Origin: a virus
IMG/VR virus record: IMGVR_UViG_3300031857_015617
Span: 16,724 to 80,723 of that record
Reading direction: 5' to 3' (one strand)
DNA: 64,000 nt
Below the pieces are notes generated by a model. It did no database searches. It was not told where the DNA came from and worked only from the letters and a program-made list of their open reading frames with translations. A program made the position numbers and the translations under genes. Positions 59,231 through 64,000 of the stretch are shown here, piece after piece. The number at the start of each line of letters is the position of its first letter. Within the stretch, counting starts at the first letter, position 1.

Positions 59231-61276
59231 ATGGCAATAGAATTCATTGATGACAACGACAAGAACAAGAAAAAAAGTGATAGTGGAACTCCGGTTCTAG
59301 ACAACTTTAGTAAAGACTTAAATAAGTTAGCTCAAGAAGGTAAATTAGACCCTGTAATAGGTAGAGAAGATGAAATTATTAGAATTGCACAAATTTTATC
59401 TAGAAGAAAGAAAAACAACCCTATTATTATCGGTGAACCAGGTTGTGGTAAAACAGCAATTGTAGAAGGGTTGGCAATGATGATTCATAGTGGTGAATGT
59501 CCTAAAAATCTTTCAGAGAAAAGAATTGTTTCCCTTGAGATGAATTCAATTGTTGCCGGTACAAAATATCGTGGACAATTTGAGGAAAGAATGAAAGTAA
59601 TAATTGAGGAACTTCAAAGTAATCCAAACATTATTCTTTTTATTGATGAGATTCATACAATGGTTGGTGCTGGTAATAGTTCTGGTTCACTTGATGCCTC
59701 AAACATCTTTAAACCGGCCCTTTCTAGGGGTGAAATCCAATGTATTGGTGCTACAACCCTTGATGAATATAGAAAGCATTTTGAGAAGGATGGAGCTCTT
59801 GAGAGAAGATTCCAGAAAGTAATTGTAGAACCATCAACAAAGGCTGAAACTTTTCAAATTTTAAAAAATAGTAAAGAAAAGTATGAAGAACATCACAAGG
59901 TAACATATTCAGACGAATCACTTCTTTTATGTGTAGAACTTGCCGATAGATATATTACAGATCGTGAGTTTCCGGATAAAGCTTTTGATATTATTGATGA
60001 GGTTGGGTCAAGAATGCAAATTGATATTAAACTTCCTGAAAGTATTGAAAATCTAAAACAAGAACTTCTTGAAATTAAAAAGGAGAAGTCTGACGTTATA
60101 AAAAAACAGAAATACGAAATGGCTGCTGAGTTAAGGGACCGGGAAAAATCAGTAATGTCATCACTTGATGCCGAAAGATTAAAATTTGAGGAAGAACTTA
60201 GAAATAGTAAAAGAGTAATTCCGGAAGATTTAATTTATGAGGTTGTTTCTAAAATGACTAAAATCCCGGTAAGCAAAATTAATGTTGACGAGAAAAACTC
60301 TCTTGTTAATTTAGAGAACGCACTAAATAGCTATGTAATTGGTCAGGCTGAAGCGGTAACAAAAATATCAAAATCCATTAGAAGAAATAGAATTGGAATT
60401 AAGGACCCAAATAGACCAATTGGTTCATTTATCTTCCTTGGGTCAACCGGTGTTGGTAAAACATATCTTGCAAAGAAACTAGCAAAAGAAATTTTTGGTA
60501 GTGAAGATAGTTTGATTCGTGTTGATATGTCTGAATATCAGGAAAAACATACTATATCAAGGCTTATCGGTTCTCCTCCAGGATATGTTGGTCACGAAGA
60601 GGGTGGACAGCTTACAGAACAGGTTAAAAATAAACCATACTCTGTTATCTTATTTGATGAGATTGAAAAGGCAAATAAAGATATCTTCTCAACACTTCTT
60701 CAAATGCTTGATGACGGGCATATGACCGACGGACTTGGAAGAAAAATTAACTTCAAAAATTGTTTAATTATTATGACATCAAATATTGGTGTTAGAAAAT
60801 TACAGGATTTTGGAACTGGAGTTGGGTTTAAATCAAATAGTAGTGAAGCAGTAAGAGAAGAAGAAAAAAGAGATATCCTCAAAAAAGAATTAAGTAAGTT
60901 CTTCGCTCCAGAATTCCTAAATAGAATTGATGACGTTATTGTCTTTAACTCGCTTAAAAAAGAGCACGTTGACCGGATTGTTAAAATTGAAATTGAGAAG
61001 TTAGTTAACAGAATTGAGTCAATGAAATATAAAATTACATACGATGAGTCAGTTGTTGAATTGATATCTGAGGTTGGGTTTGATGAACAATTTGGTGCAA
61101 GACCAATTAAAAGGGCAATCCAGGATAAAATTGAAGACCTTATCTCTGAGAAAATATTACTAAATGAAGTTCTAGAAGATGTTGATTATAAATTGACAGT
61201 TGTAGATAAGGAAATTAAGATTGATGTTCTTATTGAGAATAAACCTAAAAGGGGTAGAAAGAAAAAGGAGGGTTAA
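59231..61276 (+). CDS. clpC: ClpC-like AAA+ unfoldase lacking the N-domain
   Basis: This 681-residue, two-ring Clp ATPase has Walker A1 GEPGCGKT at 68-75, Walker B1 ILFIDE at 135-140, pore loop TKYRG, a UVR-like motif ([15 protein letters not shown]) at about 291-305, and Walker A2 GSTGVGKT at 404-411. Pore loop GYVG and the loop GVGF (VGF at 531-533), the type that docks ClpP, follow. Cellular ClpC has an extra 150-residue N-domain for adaptors, absent here. Long matches to Bacteroidetes ClpC blocks ([25 protein letters not shown]) suggest a host origin. The basic tail is [11 protein letters not shown]. Confidence 0.92.
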   Translation: MAIEFIDDNDKNKKKSDSGTPVLDNFSKDLNKLAQEGKLDPVIGREDEIIRIAQILSRRKKNNPIIIGEPGCGKTAIVEGLAMMIHSGECPKNLSEKRIVSLEMNSIVAGTKYRGQFEERMKVIIEELQSNPNIILFIDEIHTMVGAGNSSGSLDASNIFKPALSRGEIQCIGATTLDEYRKHFEKDGALERRFQKVIVEPSTKAETFQILKNSKEKYEEHHKVTYSDESLLLCVELADRYITDREFPDKAFDIIDEVGSRMQIDIKLPESIENLKQELLEIKKEKSDVIKKQKYEMAAELRDREKSVMSSLDAERLKFEEELRNSKRVIPEDLIYEVVSKMTKIPVSKINVDEKNSLVNLENALNSYVIGQAEAVTKISKSIRRNRIGIKDPNRPIGSFIFLGSTGVGKTYLAKKLAKEIFGSEDSLIRVDMSEYQEKHTISRLIGSPPGYVGHEEGGQLTEQVKNKPYSVILFDEIEKANKDIFSTLLQMLDDGHMTDGLGRKINFKNCLIIMTSNIGVRKLQDFGTGVGFKSNSSEAVREEEKRDILKKELSKFFAPEFLNRIDDVIVFNSLKKEHVDRIVKIEIEKLVNRIESMKYKITYDESVVELISEVGFDEQFGARPIKRAIQDKIEDLISEKILLNEVLEDVDYKLTVVDKEIKIDVLIENKPKRGRKKKEG

Positions 61277-61290
61277 AAACCCTCCTTTTT
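61262..61290. terminator. Bidirectional terminator between convergent clp and peptidase genes
   Basis: AAAAAGGAGGG (61262-61272) pairs with CCCTCCTTTTT (61280-61290) around a 7-nt loop. A-tract and T-tract flanks make it functional on both strands. It overlaps the last codons of clp and the peptidase stop. Confidence 0.9.
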
Positions 61291-62075
61291 TAATGTTTGG
61301 TATAACCAAGTTCCTCAATCATTAACTTACCTACCTTTATTCCGTTGTATGTATCATCAATAACAACGTACTCATTTCTTGTGTGGTAGTTGTAATAACC
61401 AATTGAGATATTAAAACAAGATATCTTATATCTTTGATTTAAAGGATAAATATCCGTATATGGATGTCTATGGTATTTTGTGTCCTTTGGGAAATGTTCT
61501 GTAATCAACCTTCCACCAACCTTAAAGAAATCACTATCCCGGGTAAACATTGGCGCACTCATAAGAAACTCAGAAATCATATTATTTTCTGGTGCATCAA
61601 ACTGAATAACATAACCCACGTTTTCAAAGAAAGCCGAATCTGAGTTAAATGACCCTTTACATCCAGTTTCTTCAGCAACAAAGAACGCAGCTTTTAGGTT
61701 TGGCATTTCCTCAAGAAGTTCAAGACAGGCAAATACGCCACATTTATCATCACCACCAATACCGGTTGGTTCTCCTTTATCGTTATAAGCTTTAAGTGCT
61801 AGTTTTATCTCTTTCTGTGCGTTTGGAAGCATCTCCTCAACGACATTTATTGTATCAATATTGTGAACAGTGTCTGTGTGGGCTACAACACAAGGAAAAT
61901 ACTCAATATTGGTATCTGTTTGTTTTGTAGCATATACATTATAGTATTGGTCCAGATAAAATGGAATATTCTTTGACTCAAGCCAGTCAACAATAAACTC
62001 AATCATTAAATCTTCCTGGTAGGTCTTAGTCGGAACCGAAAGGACCTTTTTTAGTAATTCAAAATTTCTTTCCAT
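61290..62075 (-). CDS. M20/M28-type zinc metallopeptidase (peptidase T-like)
   Basis: This 261-residue protein has VVAHTDTVH (first metal His and Asp), GIGGDDKCGVFACLELL (bridging Asp), FFVAEETGCKGS (catalytic Glu pair) and VIQFDAPE (metal Asp). The sequence IGYYNYHTRNEYVVIDD supplies the last His. All five metal ligands of the co-catalytic zinc site are visible. The protein is shorter than bacterial peptidase T, lacking most of the dimerisation lid. It is probably a cytoplasmic aminopeptidase, possibly degrading peptides released by Clp. Confidence 0.85.
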   Translation of the reverse strand: MERNFELLKKVLSVPTKTYQEDLMIEFIVDWLESKNIPFYLDQYYNVYATKQTDTNIEYFPCVVAHTDTVHNIDTINVVEEMLPNAQKEIKLALKAYNDKGEPTGIGGDDKCGVFACLELLEEMPNLKAAFFVAEETGCKGSFNSDSAFFENVGYVIQFDAPENNMISEFLMSAPMFTRDSDFFKVGGRLITEHFPKDTKYHRHPYTDIYPLNQRYKISCFNISIGYYNYHTRNEYVVIDDTYNGIKVGKLMIEELGYTKH

Positions 62076-62103
62076 AGCCCAAATATAATAAACTTATTTG
62101 ATA

Positions 62104-63138
62104 CTACAAAATTCTATTTAAAATATCTTTAACACTTTCAAATAATTCTGGGTGGTATAAATTTAAATAAAGATCCTCAAGATTGTCAACACTTCTTTTT
62201 TCCATCTTACCACCTTTTTTATATAATTTAAAAACTAGTTGTCCGGTATGTGGATCAATACTATCAAATATAACAGATATTTCCTTTTCTTTTAAATCAA
62301 GCATTTTATTGAACCCTCCAAGTTTTACAACAACATCATATATTTTTTGAAACTCGTCGTGAACCCCTTCTTCTTCAATTATCTCAATTATTTTGTCAAG
62401 TTCGTGACTAATCTCCATTTGGACTCCTTCTGAATCATAGTCATCACAAAATGAGTTATATCTAATCTCTTCCCAACCACCAATATCACTTTTTGGGTTA
62501 TATTTTTCAAATAAAGATTTAAGAAGATGTTTAATATCATCATCTTCCATTTTTAACATTCTATACCAATTAAGTAAAATACCAACTGTTGTTTTAAATC
62601 TGGATCCGTGCCATACTTCAATAATTCCAAATCTATCAAATGGTTTTTCTGTTTCTCGTCTTATAATTTCTTTAGCCCCATCAATTTGACATCTTTCATT
62701 TTCATTTGCATATGCCGAAATGATATTTTCTACTTGATCTTCATAAATCCCAAGTATTCCATTTAAAATATCACTTCTTACTGAAGTTTTTGGTGAAAGT
62801 GATAGTCTTACAATTTTTTCAAATTTTTCTTTATTCTCATTGTTAAAACCATCTAAAATGTATCCTTCTTTCCATTCATCTCTATAGGTATACCAATCCC
62901 AGTCACTAGAGTCGCCATACATTATATAGTTATATGTCCAGGCGTCATTTTCATCAACACCTAATATCTCTAGGAAGTCACTGTCCTTATCAAAATCTAA
63001 AGTAATTTGTGATGCCAATGGGTTTTTTTCGTTAATACGAATATCGTGGATTAAGTCATCCGGGTAATTCCATCTATTATACCCTGAGTCCTCACCTTTT
63101 GCAATTTGTTTTAAAAATTCGTATGTATTTGTTGGCAT
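62104..63138 (-). CDS. Acidic protein of unknown function
   Basis: This 344-residue, Asp/Glu/Trp-rich protein (for example GDSSDWDWYTYRDEWKEGYIL) has a helical central part and a C-terminal small beta domain (ISVIFDSIDPHTGQLVFKLYKKGG). No catalytic motif was recognised. It lies 28 bp from the peptidase gene and is probably co-transcribed with it from the element at 63144. Confidence 0.65.
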   Translation of the reverse strand: MPTNTYEFLKQIAKGEDSGYNRWNYPDDLIHDIRINEKNPLASQITLDFDKDSDFLEILGVDENDAWTYNYIMYGDSSDWDWYTYRDEWKEGYILDGFNNENKEKFEKIVRLSLSPKTSVRSDILNGILGIYEDQVENIISAYANENERCQIDGAKEIIRRETEKPFDRFGIIEVWHGSRFKTTVGILLNWYRMLKMEDDDIKHLLKSLFEKYNPKSDIGGWEEIRYNSFCDDYDSEGVQMEISHELDKIIEIIEEEGVHDEFQKIYDVVVKLGGFNKMLDLKEKEISVIFDSIDPHTGQLVFKLYKKGGKMEKRSVDNLEDLYLNLYHPELFESVKDILNRIL

Positions 63139-63162
63139 ATAGTATAAATATGTTTATATTTG
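63128..63162 (+). promoter_or_regulatory. Possible host-type promoter for tmRNA
   Basis: TATATTTG at 63155-63162 fits the Bacteroidetes -7 box and TTTG at 63128-63131 the -33 box, though the 23-bp spacer is longer than the usual 19. Transcription would start about 35 nt before the mature RNA, fitting 5' processing. Confidence 0.4.
63144..63150 (-). promoter_or_regulatory. Putative late promoter element TATTTAT
   Basis: ACATATTTATACTATATG on the minus strand, 5 nt before the start at 63138. Confidence 0.4.
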
Positions 63163-63204
63163 TATTTATATATAGTTCTTTGATAATAGTCATTTACAAT
63201 ATAC

Positions 63205-63595
63205 GGGGATGTATTGGATTTGACAGGCGTTGGTTGAATAAAAGGAGCATGTCGGGACTGAATTAATCTCGTTAAAAACTGATTCACTTTTTAAATGGCA
63301 ATGTGCTAAACAAAATGGAAGCTGTTGGGTTAATCCGCACTTCTGAGGTTGCTGTAGCGTAATCGCAACAAAAACCGGGGGCCGGCAGACATATAGCCTA
63401 GCAACAGAAGTCGTAGTTTTATAGAGCAACCTGGTCGGCTCTCTAAATCCGGATTAGAAACCATTGGTTGTTGATTTACGATGGAAAAGAACAAATCAAC
63501 TATTTTGGGGTATTAGAAAATACCAACCTAAGCATGTAGTGGTCTTTTAAACAAGACGAGCTGGACCGGGGAGTCGGAGCCCCGCATCTCCACCA
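63205..63595 (+). ncRNA. ssrA: Transfer-messenger RNA (tmRNA)
   Basis: The 5' end GGGGATGTATTGG and 3' end CATCTCCACCA form the acceptor stem (7 bp with one G-U pair), and CCA is encoded. After TTTAAAT the resume codon GGC at 63297 opens a reading frame of 21 codons to TAA at 63360-63362. The tag begins GNVLNKMEAV and ends TSEVAVA. Its hydrophobic, alanine-ending tail fits a protease signal. Cellular Bacteroidetes tags that I recall are short and end ALAA, so this tag is unusual. The molecule is about 391 nt and a terminator follows. Confidence 0.92.
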
Positions 63596-63601
63596 ATTAA
63601 T

Positions 63602-63623
63602 AACCTCATCATACGATGGGGTT
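63602..63623 (+). terminator. Rho-independent terminator of tmRNA
   Basis: AACCTCATC (63602-63610) pairs with GATGGGGTT (63615-63623) with one G-U pair around ATAC, followed by a T-run. Confidence 0.9.
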
Positions 63624-64000
63624 TTTTTATGTCTTAAAATTATATATTATTGCTGTACGATTTCTATATTTTTGTGTAAACAAAAAAAGGGATCAGTTTC
63701 CTGTCCCTACTAATTTTTTTTGTCTTATAAGATTAAACCTAAAAAGAACGTTGAGATTACACGTTTTATTGAGAACCTTTAGAGTCATTATTTATTCTAC
63801 TCCTATCCACTTCCTTTTGAGAAGTATTTCTCAGTGACGGTCACTTAGGGGAACCACTCCTTGAGATTTGGACTACTCTCACCTTACTTGACTCTTTCCG
63901 AGGATGCCTCCCCAGTTCGTCCTTGCGGGACTAAAGGTTTTTCGGATAATTACACTTAGACTTGGGATCCTTGTGTGCAATGAACGGCTCATTACTATGT
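63624..64000. other. Region without a convincing gene; GC-rich, structured, possible RNA
   Basis: No long ORF is convincing on either strand. From 63841 the G+C content is about 46 percent by hand count, well above the surrounding genes and similar to the tmRNA. Short hairpins are dense: GAGAA-GTAT-TTCTC (63819-63832), AGTGAC-G-GTCACT (63833-63845), GAGG-ATG-CCTC near 63900 and GTCC-TTGCG-GGAC near 63920. One minus-strand frame reads protein-like but is broken by TAG and TGA. An RNA gene or a decayed gene running off the window is possible. Confidence 0.35.
63688..63708. terminator. Possible bidirectional terminator
   Basis: AGGGA-t-CAG pairs with CTG-TCCCT around TTTC, with seven A before and T-runs after it. 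It could end transcription coming from the right-hand region. Confidence 0.6.

Noticed and set aside
63190-63429. Minus-strand ORF antisense to tmRNA
   Set aside because: It lies wholly within the tmRNA gene and its Cys/Thr/Pro-rich translation reflects RNA structure, not coding.
63616-63837. Plus-strand ORF of 73 codons after tmRNA
   Set aside because: It starts in the tmRNA terminator, runs through a second hairpin and lacks protein-like composition.

Overview
The window looks like part of the genome of a large, AT-rich T4-like myovirus that infects a Bacteroidetes (Flavobacteriia-like) host. The phage assignment rests on a head module in T4 order on the minus strand (terminase gp17, portal gp20, prohead protease gp21, acidic scaffold, capsid gp23), a gp5-like baseplate spike, a gp55-like late sigma factor and many tail-fibre genes. 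The host assignment rests on three signal-peptide proteins with type IX secretion (T9SS)-like C-termini, a DUF4494 protein, Bacteroidetes-type promoters (TTTG-N18-TAnnTTTG), a ClpC-like unfoldase of Bacteroidetes type and the absence of clear Shine-Dalgarno sequences.

Layout. Bases 1-7868 (plus strand) are a tightly overlapping sugar cluster: GT7-, GT11-, GT10- and GT2-type glycosyltransferases, two methyltransferase-like genes, then an Fcl/ColC-type reductase, a ColD-type PLP 3-dehydratase and GDP-mannose 4,6-dehydratase. Bases 7908-12163 hold PhoH, a degenerate HAD-like protein, two more glycosyltransferases and the late sigma factor. Bases 12175-18815 hold the baseplate spike and other structural genes. 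Bases 19262-25964 (mostly minus) hold a membrane protein, a SiaC-like protein and the T9SS-like trio, including a subtilisin-like protease. Bases 26109-35980 are the head module, interrupted by a plus-strand ribosomal protein bS21 gene. Bases 36060-50669 are tail fibre and adhesin genes: a YadA-like fibre with an autoproteolytic chaperone domain, a 1338-residue beta-helix-like protein and six LamG-like paralogues. Bases 50776-58634 hold probable virion or internal proteins. Bases 58688-63595 hold a two-UVR-motif protein diverging from the Clp ATPase, a metallopeptidase, an unknown gene and a tmRNA. The last 400 bases contain no convincing gene but are unusually GC-rich.

How it may fit together (inference). 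Late genes are probably read by the phage sigma factor from a recurring TATTTAT element found just upstream of 18 genes. The prohead protease probably trims the capsid protein after Glu60 and may also trim a family of proteins with similar N-terminal LxE sites. The sugar cluster could make GDP-L-colitose (or GDP-L-fucose) and transfer it to phage or host surfaces. The tmRNA with its long alanine-ending tag, the N-domain-less ClpC-like unfoldase with a ClpP-docking VGF loop, the UVR adaptor-like protein and the peptidase could form a phage-encoded ribosome-rescue and proteolysis system that uses host ClpP.
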